DNA from: an uncultured Sutterella sp.
Lineage (GTDB): Bacteria > Pseudomonadota > Gammaproteobacteria > Burkholderiales > Burkholderiaceae_F
Assembly (NCBI GenBank): GCA_905192805.1
Contig: CAJJMF010000106.1
Coordinates: 1-8,846 of the forward strand
Reading direction: 5' to 3'
Length of the DNA stretch: 8,846 nucleotides
The notes beneath the pieces were generated by a model. The model was not told where the DNA came from, did not search any database, and was given only the letters and a program-made list of their open reading frames with translations. The position numbers and the translations under genes were made by a program. Shown in pieces: positions 1 to 6,615 of the stretch; positions within the stretch are counted from its first letter, which is position 1, and each line of letters begins with the position of its first letter.

Positions 1-25
1 CGCCTAATGGTTAACACTAAGAATC

Positions 26-72
26 AAAAATAATAAAATTGGGATTGCAACCCCTTTTAGTTACAATCCCAA
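26..72 (-). terminator. Intrinsic terminator of the thrC-thrB unit
   Basis: Read on the minus strand, a 13-bp stem (positions 72-60 with 51-39) closes an 8-nt loop and is followed by a T-rich tract (40-26). The pair 63/48 is a U-G wobble on the minus-strand RNA but would be an A-C mismatch on the plus-strand RNA. There is no T-tract on the plus side. The structure therefore serves minus-strand transcripts and lies about 50 bp after the thrB stop codon. Positions 1-25 show nothing recognisable. Confidence 0.85.
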
Positions 73-122
73 CTAATATCTATAGATATTATTTTATCAT
101 TCGATTGATTTATTTAATTTCA

Positions 123-1007
123 CTAGTCCCTTTTGAACACTGTTGCCCCTTCACGACAACAGAGAAGCGGTTTCACGATGAAGTGGGGATACTGCGCCCG
201 ACATTTCTCTGCCAAGGCCTCGAGCCGCTCTTCCGATTGACTCATCGCAAGCAGGGTCGAGCCTGAGCCACTAATCACAAACGCATCCACATCGGCTGCT
301 TTTGCCATGGCTTTGATGGCATCGAATTCGGGAATTAACGTCGCTCGTACGGGTTCATGCAGTTGGTCTTCGCACGCTAAGCGCAAAAGGGCGGCATCAC
401 CACGCTCTAGGGCCGTTACGGTCGCCACCGCATGCGACAGGTTAAAGACCGCGTTTTTGAGCGTCACGGTAGGGTGCATTAAGGCTCGCGCTTGGTGTGT
501 ACTCACTTCGTAATTGGGGATAATGGCCAAAAACCGCCAATCGGGATGGGGCTGATACTTCACTGTAATGGCCTTTCCGTCGTGCATAAAGCTCGCCGTT
601 AAACCCCCATAGAGGGCTGCGGCCACATTGTCTGGGTGCCCTTCCGCTTGGTTAAGTAACTGAAAAATGTCATCCTCACTGAGGCGATCCCCTAAGAACG
701 TATTCGCTGCCAGCATCCCCGCAACCAAGCAGGCGCTCGAAGACCCCAATCCGCGCGCGATCGGAATGTCAAACGTGATGTCGACACGACAGTTAGGAGC
801 CGCTAATCCTAAGGACTCGTATACCCGCTTAAAGCCTTGCCAAACCAGATTGTCTTCATTCTGGTACTTGGGATCACAGCCTGTAATCGTGAGTGTCGGC
901 GCGATTTCAAAGGTCACTTCATTGAATACACTCAATGCCATACCTAATGCATCATAGCCTGGCCCAATATTGGCCGTCGTAGCGGGTACTTTTACGGTTA
1001 CTTTCAT
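123..1007 (-). CDS. thrB: Homoserine kinase
   Basis: Homoserine kinase phosphorylates L-homoserine with ATP to O-phospho-L-homoserine, the substrate of threonine synthase, in the cytoplasm. The 294-residue protein has the GHMP-kinase layout. An N-terminal PATTANIGPGYDALG segment (residues 8-22) is followed by the glycine/serine-rich ATP loop PIARGLGSSSA (82-92) and by GHPDNVA (123-129). A C-terminal SGSGSTLLA motif is typical of the GHMP C-terminal domain. Length is normal for the family (about 290-310). The ATG start lies 28 nt after the thrC stop codon, so the two genes are almost certainly co-transcribed. A TAGGATGAG stretch upstream may serve as ribosome binding site, though its AGGA core is rather far away (13 nt). 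The stop is TAG at 123-125. Motifs plus the thrC neighbour make the assignment firm over mevalonate or other GHMP kinases. Confidence 0.95.
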   Translation of the reverse strand: MKVTVKVPATTANIGPGYDALGMALSVFNEVTFEIAPTLTITGCDPKYQNEDNLVWQGFKRVYESLGLAAPNCRVDITFDIPIARGLGSSSACLVAGMLAANTFLGDRLSEDDIFQLLNQAEGHPDNVAAALYGGLTASFMHDGKAITVKYQPHPDWRFLAIIPNYEVSTHQARALMHPTVTLKNAVFNLSHAVATVTALERGDAALLRLACEDQLHEPVRATLIPEFDAIKAMAKAADVDAFVISGSGSTLLAMSQSEERLEALAEKCRAQYPHFIVKPLLCCREGATVFKRD

Positions 1008-1035
1008 CGTGTCTCACTCATCCTAGGTTATCAGG

Positions 1036-2532
1036 TTACTCAGAGGGTTTACTAAAAGCGCGCTCGGCACTGGCACGCACAAAAGAAGGCAGCCCGTCGA
1101 CGTTAAGCGTACGGGTATGCAACACCTCTGCACGTTCCAACTCTGCCAGCGCCGCCGGTGGGGTCGTCTGCGTCAAGCGGGCCAAAGCCTTCATATAGGC
1201 AAATTCATTCACCCCACAGCCGTCCAATTCGCCAGCCAGCGCACGATAGACGTCTTGGCAGAACTTATAAGGACTAGCGGTCGATACCACAATCAAGGGC
1301 GTCGTATCCTCAGCTGACCGCACTTTTCGTGCCACATGAAAGGCCACGGCCGTGTGCGGATCGATGAGGCGGTGCTCATTTTTCCACACCGAGCGAATCG
1401 TTTCACGGGTTTCGTCATCGTTCGCCCAGCCCGACAAAAAGACAGACTGGATACGGGCTAAGAGTTCAGCGGGCACTTCGTAACGCCCTTCCGTCTCGAG
1501 CTGTTGCATTAAGGTCTTGACTAACGTGTCATTGCCTTCCGAGACATAATACAAGAGGCGCTCCAAGTTGGACGAAATTAAGATATCCATACTCGGACTA
1601 ATGGTCTTTTCAAACGCACGCCGACGGTCGTACACACCCGTCGTAATAAAGTCGGTGAGTACATGGTTGGTATTGCTTGCCACAATAAAGTGACGCACGG
1701 GTAACCCCATGCGCTTGGCGAAATACCCAGCTAAGACATCTCCAAAGTTACCCGTAGGAACGGAGAAGTCTACGGGTTCGCCCAAGGCGATGACTCCACG
1801 ATTCACTAATTGTCGGTAAGCATCAAAGTAGTAGACCACCTGCGGCACGAGTCGACCAATATTGATCGAGTTCGCACTTGAGAGACGTACCCCAGGAATA
1901 AATCCGTCTTGATGCGCTGACTTAAATAAGCGTTTGACGGCACTTTGCACATCATCAAAGTTGCCTTGCACCGCTGCCACGGCCACATTGCTTCCCGTCT
2001 GCGTCACCATCTGTAAGCGCTGTAGCGCACTCACTTTACCTTCGGGATAAAAAACGGCAATCCCAATATGAGGTACATCTGCAAAGCCACTCAAAGCCGC
2101 CTTACCGGTATCCCCACTCGTTGCGGTGGCAATCATCACGCGCTCCCCAGTCTCGCGCAGTACCGCACTCATAAGTTGTGGCAATAAGCACAGTGCCACA
2201 TCCTTAAACGCTGAGGTGGGGCCATGGTAGAGTTCCAGCAACCAATCGTTGCCCAAAGCACTCACTGGAGTAATGGCTTCGTGAGTGAATTTGCCTAGAT
2301 AAGCTTTGCGCACCGCCTCCTGTAATTCGCTCTCAGTAAAGTCATCCAAAAGGGCATGCAATACGGTCGTGGCTAACGTGAGGTAATCCTGATGCAGGAG
2401 CCCCTTTAAATCAATCGGCGTCGCGCCTAACTCATCACTCACATAGAGACCACCATCCTCACAAAGCCCTTGCATCAACGCTTGGCGAGCATTCACTGTG
2501 ACGGAACAATTACGGGTACTGTGGTAACGCAT
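1036..2532 (-). CDS. thrC: Threonine synthase
   Basis: This PLP enzyme converts O-phospho-L-homoserine and water to L-threonine and phosphate, the last step of threonine synthesis. The 498-residue protein starts with the family-typical 'YHSTRN' segment. It carries HGPTSAFKD (residues 103-111), in which K110 should form the Schiff base with PLP. TATSGDTGKAA (136-146) contributes the cofactor phosphate pocket, and NSINIGRL and VPTGNFGD are also family-typical. Length fits the long threonine-synthase class of about 430-510 residues rather than the ~350-residue class of Bacillus. The ATG at 2532 is preceded at 9 nt by AAAGGA. It is the first gene of a thrC-thrB unit and is divergent from hom, so threonine-branch genes face each other across a shared control region. 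No truncation or missing key residue was seen. Confidence 0.95.
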   Translation of the reverse strand: MRYHSTRNCSVTVNARQALMQGLCEDGGLYVSDELGATPIDLKGLLHQDYLTLATTVLHALLDDFTESELQEAVRKAYLGKFTHEAITPVSALGNDWLLELYHGPTSAFKDVALCLLPQLMSAVLRETGERVMIATATSGDTGKAALSGFADVPHIGIAVFYPEGKVSALQRLQMVTQTGSNVAVAAVQGNFDDVQSAVKRLFKSAHQDGFIPGVRLSSANSINIGRLVPQVVYYFDAYRQLVNRGVIALGEPVDFSVPTGNFGDVLAGYFAKRMGLPVRHFIVASNTNHVLTDFITTGVYDRRRAFEKTISPSMDILISSNLERLLYYVSEGNDTLVKTLMQQLETEGRYEVPAELLARIQSVFLSGWANDDETRETIRSVWKNEHRLIDPHTAVAFHVARKVRSAEDTTPLIVVSTASPYKFCQDVYRALAGELDGCGVNEFAYMKALARLTQTTPPAALAELERAEVLHTRTLNVDGLPSFVRASAERAFSKPSE

Positions 2533-2541
2533 GTTCTTGAA

Positions 2542-2547
2542 TCCTTT
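2542..2547 (-). promoter_or_regulatory. Ribosome binding site of thrC
   Basis: AAAGGA on the minus strand, 9 nt before the thrC ATG, preceded by further A residues. It supports the chosen start and is a clear contrast to the divergent hom gene, which has no comparable site. Confidence 0.7.
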
Positions 2548-2579
2548 TTTGACGAAAGTCTTTCGATTGTGACACAGAG

Positions 2580-2598
2580 CCCCTCAGAATGGGGTTTT
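2580..2598. other. Small GC hairpin in the thrC/hom intergenic region
   Basis: CCCC (2580-2583) pairs with GGGG (2591-2594) around a 7-nt loop, with T-rich sequence following on the plus strand. On the minus strand it would lie in the thrC leader, where flanking AGAG/CTCT can extend the stem with a 4-nt bulge. It could be a weak plus-strand terminator or attenuator, or chance; four G-C pairs alone are thin evidence. Confidence 0.25.
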
Positions 2599-2603
2599 CT
2601 CTC

Positions 2604-2641
2604 GGTGCTTTTCACTCATTCTAAGTGTTAGCACCTAAGTG
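2604..2641. promoter_or_regulatory. Palindrome and direct repeat around a possible thrC -10 element
   Basis: GGTGCT (2604-2609) and AGCACC (2630-2635) form an inverted repeat. Inside it CACT (2613-2616) and AGTG (2624-2627) form a second paired arm. The heptamer CTAAGTG occurs twice, at 2621-2627 and 2635-2641, 14 bp apart. On the minus strand the centre contains TAGAAT (2623-2618), five of six matches to a sigma-70-type -10 box, about 85 nt before the thrC ATG. No good -35 box was found. The arrangement could be a repressor operator over a thrC promoter, or an RNA hairpin. This is inference from symmetry only. Confidence 0.35.
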
Positions 2642-2699
2642 GCATTACCTAGTTTTGCAATTTCCACCGCTTTCTTACCCACAGTCGGACTCAGCTCGG

Positions 2700-2705
2700 T
2701 ATTAT
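2700..2705 (+). promoter_or_regulatory. Possible -10 element for hom-lysC-asd
   Basis: TATTAT matches five of six consensus positions and would start transcription roughly 25-30 nt before the hom ATG. No convincing -35 hexamer lies 16-18 bp upstream, so this is only a candidate. Confidence 0.25.
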
Positions 2706-2738
2706 GACACTTATTACTTCTTGATTGAGTCTACGTTT

Positions 2739-3818
2739 ATGTCCACCTCCCTTCAGATTGCCCTTTTAGGTTATGGTACCGTTGGCCGTCAGCTCACGGA
2801 GTTGCTCGACACACGTGAGGTGGGTGTGGCCATCAAGTGGATTCTTCGTCGTCCCGGTAAAGCGCAAGGCGCTCGCATGACGGACGATATCGAGCAAATT
2901 CTCAATGACCCTCAGGTCGATGTGGTCGTGGATGTCCTTGCTGGGGCGCACCCTGCCTACGACTACACCCTACGAGCACTGAAAGCTGGTAAGTCCGTTG
3001 TCAGTGCCAACAAAGCCGCATTGGCTCAGGATTTCTCTGGTCTCAACCGTCTCGCACAGTCCCAAGGGGTAACGTTGCTCTTTGAAGCGGCCTGCGGGGG
3101 TGGAATGCCCATTGTCGAAGCCATCAAAAAAACGGCTCGTTTTGATCAGGTCACGGCCCTTGAGGGCATTTTGAATGGCACCTGCAATTTCATGCTCGAC
3201 AAAATGGATGCCGAGGGACTAGCCTTTGACGACGTGCTCCGTGAGGCGCAAGCGTTAGGCTATGCCGAAGCCGATCCAACGGCGGACATTTCGGGTGAAG
3301 ACGTCCGCAATAAGGCCATTATTGCGTGCAGTCTCGCCTATCGAACCCCCGTTACGCGCGACTTTCCCGTGTCGGGTATCGTCGGGGTCACGAAAGACTT
3401 TTTTGAGCGTTTGCATGCCCAAGGCAAAACGCTTCGTCTCATGATGTTATCGCGGCGTGAGGCAGACCGCTATGCCATTGGCGTGGTACCCGTGGTTCTT
3501 GCCCAAAACACGATTGCCGCATCGATTAAGAAAAACTTCAACTACGCCAAATGGGAAGGTGATGTCGTTGGTGCCTTGAGCTTAGCAGGCCAAGGGGCTG
3601 GCGGCTTACCCACATCCGATGCCATCGTGCAGGACTTAATCACACGCTCTCGCGGCGTGGCTGAACCTGCCTTACTCGATCAAAATCTCACCTATGACCC
3701 GACCCTCTTACGTGGGCGTGCCTATCTCGGTGATACGATTGAGGAAAACCTGAGCTTAACGGATGCCATTGCACGTGCTCAGTCCTTGCAATGCTTCTTG
3801 GCCTTTGAACCCAATTAG
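2739..3818 (+). CDS. hom: Homoserine dehydrogenase (short, without ACT domain)
   Basis: The enzyme reduces L-aspartate 4-semialdehyde to L-homoserine with NAD(P)H, at the branch point leading to threonine and methionine. The 359-residue protein has the nucleotide-binding GYGTVG (residues 11-16), SANKAA with K92, NGTCNF (146-151), and ADPTADISGEDVRNK (178-192). D183, D188 and K192 have the same spacing as the catalytic Asp/Asp/Lys set of yeast homoserine dehydrogenase. GAGGLPTSDA follows later. It ends soon after the dehydrogenase core, with no C-terminal ACT domain as found in the ~430-residue bacterial forms. Direct threonine feedback of the usual kind is therefore not expected. The ATG at 2739 is chosen because the Rossmann fold begins immediately after it. 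The frame is open upstream to a GTG at 2625, but that extension has no family character. No clear Shine-Dalgarno precedes the start. It is the first gene of hom-lysC-asd. Confidence 0.93.
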   Translation: MSTSLQIALLGYGTVGRQLTELLDTREVGVAIKWILRRPGKAQGARMTDDIEQILNDPQVDVVVDVLAGAHPAYDYTLRALKAGKSVVSANKAALAQDFSGLNRLAQSQGVTLLFEAACGGGMPIVEAIKKTARFDQVTALEGILNGTCNFMLDKMDAEGLAFDDVLREAQALGYAEADPTADISGEDVRNKAIIACSLAYRTPVTRDFPVSGIVGVTKDFFERLHAQGKTLRLMMLSRREADRYAIGVVPVVLAQNTIAASIKKNFNYAKWEGDVVGALSLAGQGAGGLPTSDAIVQDLITRSRGVAEPALLDQNLTYDPTLLRGRAYLGDTIEENLSLTDAIARAQSLQCFLAFEPN

Positions 3819-3832
3819 TTGACAGTTTTTTT

Positions 3833-5143
3833 ATGATCAAAATTACGAAATTTGGCGGCTCGAGTGTCGCCTCTGCCGAGCAATTCAAAAAAGTAAAAGC
3901 CATTATTGAAGCGGATCCTACCCGCCGATTTGTTGTCATTTCCGCTGCGGGTAAACGCTTTGGTAAAGACAATAAAATCACGGATTTACTTTACTTATGC
4001 CACTCGCACATCCTCTACCATGTGGACCCCGCGCCACTCCTGAAAACCATCACGGATCGCTTCTTTGAAATCAAATCGGAGCTGGGGCTCTCGACGCCGA
4101 TCGAAGACGAAATTGAAGCGTTCGGTAAAGCCTTACCCAATTTATCCGTCGATGAAATCGTAAGCCGTGGAGAGTATTTCACGAGCAAATTAATGGCCGA
4201 TTTTCTGGGCTTCCCCTTTGTGGATGCCAAAGACGTGGTGGCGATGCGTTTTGATGGTAGCTTTGACTACGAGCTCATTGAAAAACGCCTCTTAGAGGTA
4301 CTCAAAACGCATGATCGCTTTGTGATGCCAGGCTTTTATGGCAGTTACCCCAATGGTCAGATTGCGGTCATGAGCCGTGGGGGTTCTGACATCAGTGGCT
4401 CCATTCTCGCCCGTTGTCTCAATGCCGACCTATATGAAAACTGGACGGACGTCTCAGGCTTTTTGATGGCCGATCCTCGAATCGTTAAAAATCCGCGCAA
4501 CATTCAAAAGATTACGTTCTCGGAACTGCGTGAGCTCTCCTACATGGGGGCGAGCGTGTTGCACGAAGAAGCCGTCTTTCCGTTACGCGAACAGAATATT
4601 CCCTTGCAAGTGCTCAACACGAATCGCCCCGAGGATGCGGGGACGATCGTGCTCGACTCGATTGAACCCAATCCCAACGATCCGCTCGTGACGGGGATTG
4701 CGGGTCGTAAAAACTTTATTGCCATTGAAATTTCCAAAAAACACATGTCCAACGCCGTCGGTTTTGTGAAGGACGTGTTGGAAATTTTCGAGCAATACCA
4801 CATCTCGATTGAACACTTACCCTCGGGAATTGACTCCTTTAGCGTCGTGGTTAACCAAAAAGACGTCGCTAACAATGTTCACGAGATCATTGCCCGTATT
4901 AAAGAAAAAACGGAGGCCGATTTAGTGCGCTTAACTGAACCGTTTGCCTTGATTGCGATTGTGGGCCGCAATATGACCCAACGCTCGGGTACCTCGGGTC
5001 GCCTTTTTGCGGCGCTCGGGCAAGCAGGAATTAACATCCGCATGATCTCTCAGGGGTCGGCAGAACTCAACATCATCGTGGGCGTCAATCACGAAGACTT
5101 TGACCGTGCCGTGAACTGTCTCTACGAAACCTTCACGCACTAA
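3833..5143 (+). CDS. lysC: Aspartate kinase
   Basis: Aspartate kinase phosphorylates L-aspartate to 4-phospho-L-aspartate, the committed step toward lysine, threonine and methionine. The 436-residue monofunctional protein begins with KFGGSS (residues 6-11). It carries SRGGSDISGS (181-190), the nucleotide-site segment TDVSGFLMADPR (205-216), and ELSYMGASVLHEEA. Two C-terminal ACT domains follow (about 288-355 and 371-434), the usual seat of feedback control by lysine or threonine. The helical insert after 'KRFGKDNKITDLL' places it in the longer AKIII-like/clostridial class, not the ~400-residue Bacillus/Corynebacterium class. The gene starts 14 nt after hom with no visible Shine-Dalgarno (the spacer ends in eight T), so translation may be coupled to hom. 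The start is fixed by the N-terminal motif. Which amino acid inhibits it cannot be told from sequence; the symbol is by function, not by proven orthology. Confidence 0.93.
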   Translation: MIKITKFGGSSVASAEQFKKVKAIIEADPTRRFVVISAAGKRFGKDNKITDLLYLCHSHILYHVDPAPLLKTITDRFFEIKSELGLSTPIEDEIEAFGKALPNLSVDEIVSRGEYFTSKLMADFLGFPFVDAKDVVAMRFDGSFDYELIEKRLLEVLKTHDRFVMPGFYGSYPNGQIAVMSRGGSDISGSILARCLNADLYENWTDVSGFLMADPRIVKNPRNIQKITFSELRELSYMGASVLHEEAVFPLREQNIPLQVLNTNRPEDAGTIVLDSIEPNPNDPLVTGIAGRKNFIAIEISKKHMSNAVGFVKDVLEIFEQYHISIEHLPSGIDSFSVVVNQKDVANNVHEIIARIKEKTEADLVRLTEPFALIAIVGRNMTQRSGTSGRLFAALGQAGINIRMISQGSAELNIIVGVNHEDFDRAVNCLYETFTH

Positions 5144-5155
5144 CTAACCCATATT

Positions 5156-5161
5156 CAGGAG
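5156..5161 (+). promoter_or_regulatory. Ribosome binding site of asd
   Basis: CAGGAG lies 8 nt before the asd ATG, in the 26-nt spacer after the lysC stop codon. It is the strongest Shine-Dalgarno in the operon and supports the start at 5170. Confidence 0.75.
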
Positions 5162-5169
5162 TCACCATC

Positions 5170-6198
5170 ATGGCAAAGAAAAAATACAACGTTGGCATTT
5201 TGGGCGCCACGGGCGCGGTCGGTGAGCAGATGCGCATTGTGCTCGAAGAGCGCAAGTTCCCGATTAAGTCGTTGCGTCTGTTTGGTAGTGAACGCTCGGC
5301 CGGGAAAAAAATCCGTTTTGCCGGTAAAGACATCGAAGTGCAGGTTGCCTCTCAAGAAGCCTTTAAAGGGTTGGATATCTTATTAGGGGCGGCCGACAAC
5401 GATGTGGCGAAAGCCTTTTTACCCCAAGCCGCTCAGTCGGGGATTTACGTCATTGATAATTCCAGCGCCTTCCGCTTGGATCCAGACGTTCCATTGGTCG
5501 TGCCGGAAATTAACCCCGAAGACGCACTCTCGGGTAGCCGACTCATTGCCAACCCGAACTGTGCCACGATCATTGGCTTGGTGGCCATTGCCCCGTTGCA
5601 CAAAAAAGCGCGTGTGCGTCGCTTAATTGCGTCGACCTACCAGGCTGTGAGCGGTGCTGGTATTGGTGGGATTAAAGAACTTGAAACGCAAATTCAGGCC
5701 GAAGATGCCACGGCGTGCGAACGCTCGGTCTTCCCCTACCCCATTGCCTACAACTTGATTCCGCAAATTGGTGGCTTTAATGAGGTAGGTTACACGTCCG
5801 AAGAAATGAAAATGCAAAATGAAGGCCGCAAGATTTTGCATAGCCCGAAATTGCGTGTTGCCTGTACCTGCGTACGCGTCCCGATCATCCGCTCGCACTC
5901 GGAAGCCCTGACGGTGGAATTCGAAGAGCCGATTTCACCCGACGAAGCACGTGATCTCCTCAAGGACGCTCCCGGGGTGAAGCTCTGGGACGATCCCGCG
6001 GCACAGCACTATCCGATGCCTCTCTTGACGAGTGATCAAGACTTGGTCTACGTGGGTCGCATCCGCCGTGACTTGTCCGCGGGTCCGAAGAAGGCCAATC
6101 GCACCCTGACGCTCTTTTGCTGCGCCGACCAAATTCGCAAGGGCGCTGCCACGAATGCGGTGCAGATTGCCGAGTTATTAATCAACAATAAAAACTAA
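5170..6198 (+). CDS. asd: Aspartate-semialdehyde dehydrogenase
   Basis: This enzyme reduces 4-phospho-L-aspartate with NADPH to L-aspartate 4-semialdehyde, the shared precursor of homoserine (used by hom) and of diaminopimelate and lysine. The 342-residue protein has GATGAVG (residues 12-18) for NADPH and FGSERSAGK after the second strand. The catalytic cysteine C131 lies in NPNCAT, Q158 lies in YQAVSGAG, and the general base H243 lies in IIRSHSEA. The spacing matches Gram-positive Asd proteins and the length is normal. It is the last gene of hom-lysC-asd, 26 nt after lysC, and a strong terminator follows. Co-transcription places the kinase, this enzyme and homoserine dehydrogenase together in one unit. 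Confidence 0.95.
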   Translation: MAKKKYNVGILGATGAVGEQMRIVLEERKFPIKSLRLFGSERSAGKKIRFAGKDIEVQVASQEAFKGLDILLGAADNDVAKAFLPQAAQSGIYVIDNSSAFRLDPDVPLVVPEINPEDALSGSRLIANPNCATIIGLVAIAPLHKKARVRRLIASTYQAVSGAGIGGIKELETQIQAEDATACERSVFPYPIAYNLIPQIGGFNEVGYTSEEMKMQNEGRKILHSPKLRVACTCVRVPIIRSHSEALTVEFEEPISPDEARDLLKDAPGVKLWDDPAAQHYPMPLLTSDQDLVYVGRIRRDLSAGPKKANRTLTLFCCADQIRKGAATNAVQIAELLINNKN

Positions 6199-6250
6199 AT
6201 AAGCTTTTCCTACAACTGGGTTATTTCACCTAGCAAGCTTGAGAACTTTC

Positions 6251-6282
6251 AATAAAAGGGACTTTAGGGTCCCTTTTATTTT
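6251..6282 (+). terminator. Intrinsic terminator after asd
   Basis: A perfect 12-bp stem (6251-6262 with 6269-6280) closes a 6-nt loop and ends in TTTTATTTT. It closes the hom-lysC-asd unit, so the downstream riboswitch gene needs its own promoter unless read-through occurs. The A-rich 5' arm also makes it usable from the minus strand, but no minus-strand gene is nearby. Confidence 0.88.
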
Positions 6283-6309
6283 GCAAAACACTCACAAGCG
6301 TGGCAAAGT
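6281..6309 (+). promoter_or_regulatory. Candidate promoter of the first riboswitch transcript
   Basis: TTGCAA (6281-6286) is followed after exactly 17 bp by CAAAGT (6304-6309), itself preceded by an extended -10 style TGG. The -10 match is poor (three of six), but the nonamer TGGCAAAGT (6301-6309) recurs at nearly the same distance before the second riboswitch (8442-8450). Transcription would begin a few bases before the P1 helix. The -35 overlaps the end of the asd terminator. Confidence 0.3.
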
Positions 6310-6323
6310 TGATTGAACTGAAA

Positions 6324-6495
6324 AGTTGATAGAGGCGCGGTGCGAATGAGTCACCAGTCGAGGGGACACCCTGAGACCCTGGTAAAAGGTCAAACCGCCG
6401 AAACCTCAAGTCCGGTAGGACTTGTGTAGTTGGTCACTGAGAAAACATCTCTTTGACTCCCATTGGGGATTCGCTCAATGGAGGAGCTATCGATT
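6324..6495 (+). promoter_or_regulatory. Lysine riboswitch aptamer, copy 1
   Basis: An L-box element binding L-lysine in the nascent RNA. P1 joins GATAG (6328-6332) to CTATC (6487-6491) and can be extended by four A-U/G-U pairs. The conserved core AGAGGCGCGG (6331-6340) follows. The P2 arm, ACCAGTC (6353-6359) with GAC and CTGGT (6375-6383), has the GA/TGA bases of a kink-turn. Next come ACCGCCGAAACC (6394-6405), the P3 hairpin CAAGTCC/GGACTTG (6407-6413/6418-6424), P4 (GTCA 6433-6436 with TGAC 6454-6457) and P5 (CCATTG with CAATGG). The 3' end GGAGGAGCTATC matches the family's GGAGNGCTATC-type ending. Order and signatures agree with the Bacillus and E. coli lysC leaders. I could not assign the L2-L3 kissing contact with certainty. 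It controls the amidohydrolase gene at 6616. Confidence 0.92.
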
Positions 6496-6562
6496 GCAGA
6501 GTTTCGCTTCGTAGCCATAGGATCTTTCTAGGGCTGTCGTCATCGTCTTCGCTGCATCGATA
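6487..6562 (+). promoter_or_regulatory. Antiterminator pairing of riboswitch copy 1
   Basis: The 3' strand of P1 and the bases after it (TATCGATTGCAG, 6488-6499) can pair with CTGCATCGATA (6552-6562), the 5' arm and loop of the terminator, leaving one bulged T. P1 closure by lysine and this helix exclude each other, as do this helix and the terminator. The expected logic is lysine present: terminator forms, gene off; lysine absent: antiterminator forms, gene on. The second copy keeps the helix with a compensating base-pair change. Confidence 0.75.
6513..6535 (+). other. Extra hairpin in the expression platform, copy 1
   Basis: AGCC (6513-6516) pairs with GGCT (6532-6535), enclosing TAGGA/TTCTA with a 3-nt loop. 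The second copy (8656-8682) has a different sequence but can fold the same way (CAGCC/GGCTG plus TAGGGG/TCCTTA). It shares bases 6534-6535 with the outer helix around the terminator, so the two cannot both form completely. Confidence 0.5.
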
Positions 6563-6600
6563 CAAAGATGCAGCTTTTCTTTTTTGTACGACAGTTTTTT
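6534..6600 (+). terminator. Lysine-responsive terminator of copy 1 with outer helix
   Basis: The core is GCTGCATC (6551-6558) paired with GATGCAGC (6567-6574), an 8-nt loop, then TTTTCTTTTTT (6575-6585). An outer 7-bp helix, CTGTCGT (6534-6540) with ACGACAG (6588-6594), encloses the whole hairpin including its T-tract and is itself followed by TTTTTT (6595-6600), three bases before the Shine-Dalgarno. The core is a textbook intrinsic terminator; the role of the outer helix is unknown. Confidence 0.85.
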
Positions 6601-6602
6601 AT

Positions 6603-6607
6603 AAGGA
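6603..6607 (+). promoter_or_regulatory. Ribosome binding site of first amidohydrolase
   Basis: AAGGA sits 8 nt before the ATG at 6616. It fixes that start over an in-frame ATG at 6568, which lies inside the terminator hairpin. Confidence 0.75.
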
Positions 6608-6615
6608 TTTCTATC

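Noticed and set aside
39..266. Plus-strand 75-codon frame at the left edge
   Set aside because: It runs through the minus-strand terminator and the 3' end of thrB and has no protein family features.
2533..2738. T-box or threonine leader peptide in the thrC/hom region
   Set aside because: No AGGGTGGNACCGCG-like T-box sequence on either strand. The short frames present (about 11 codons on each strand) are not rich in Thr or Ile codons.
6568..6615. Upstream ATG at 6568 as start of the first amidohydrolase
   Set aside because: It lies in the terminator hairpin with no ribosome binding site. The ATG at 6616 has AAGGA at good spacing and matches the start of the paralog at 8762.
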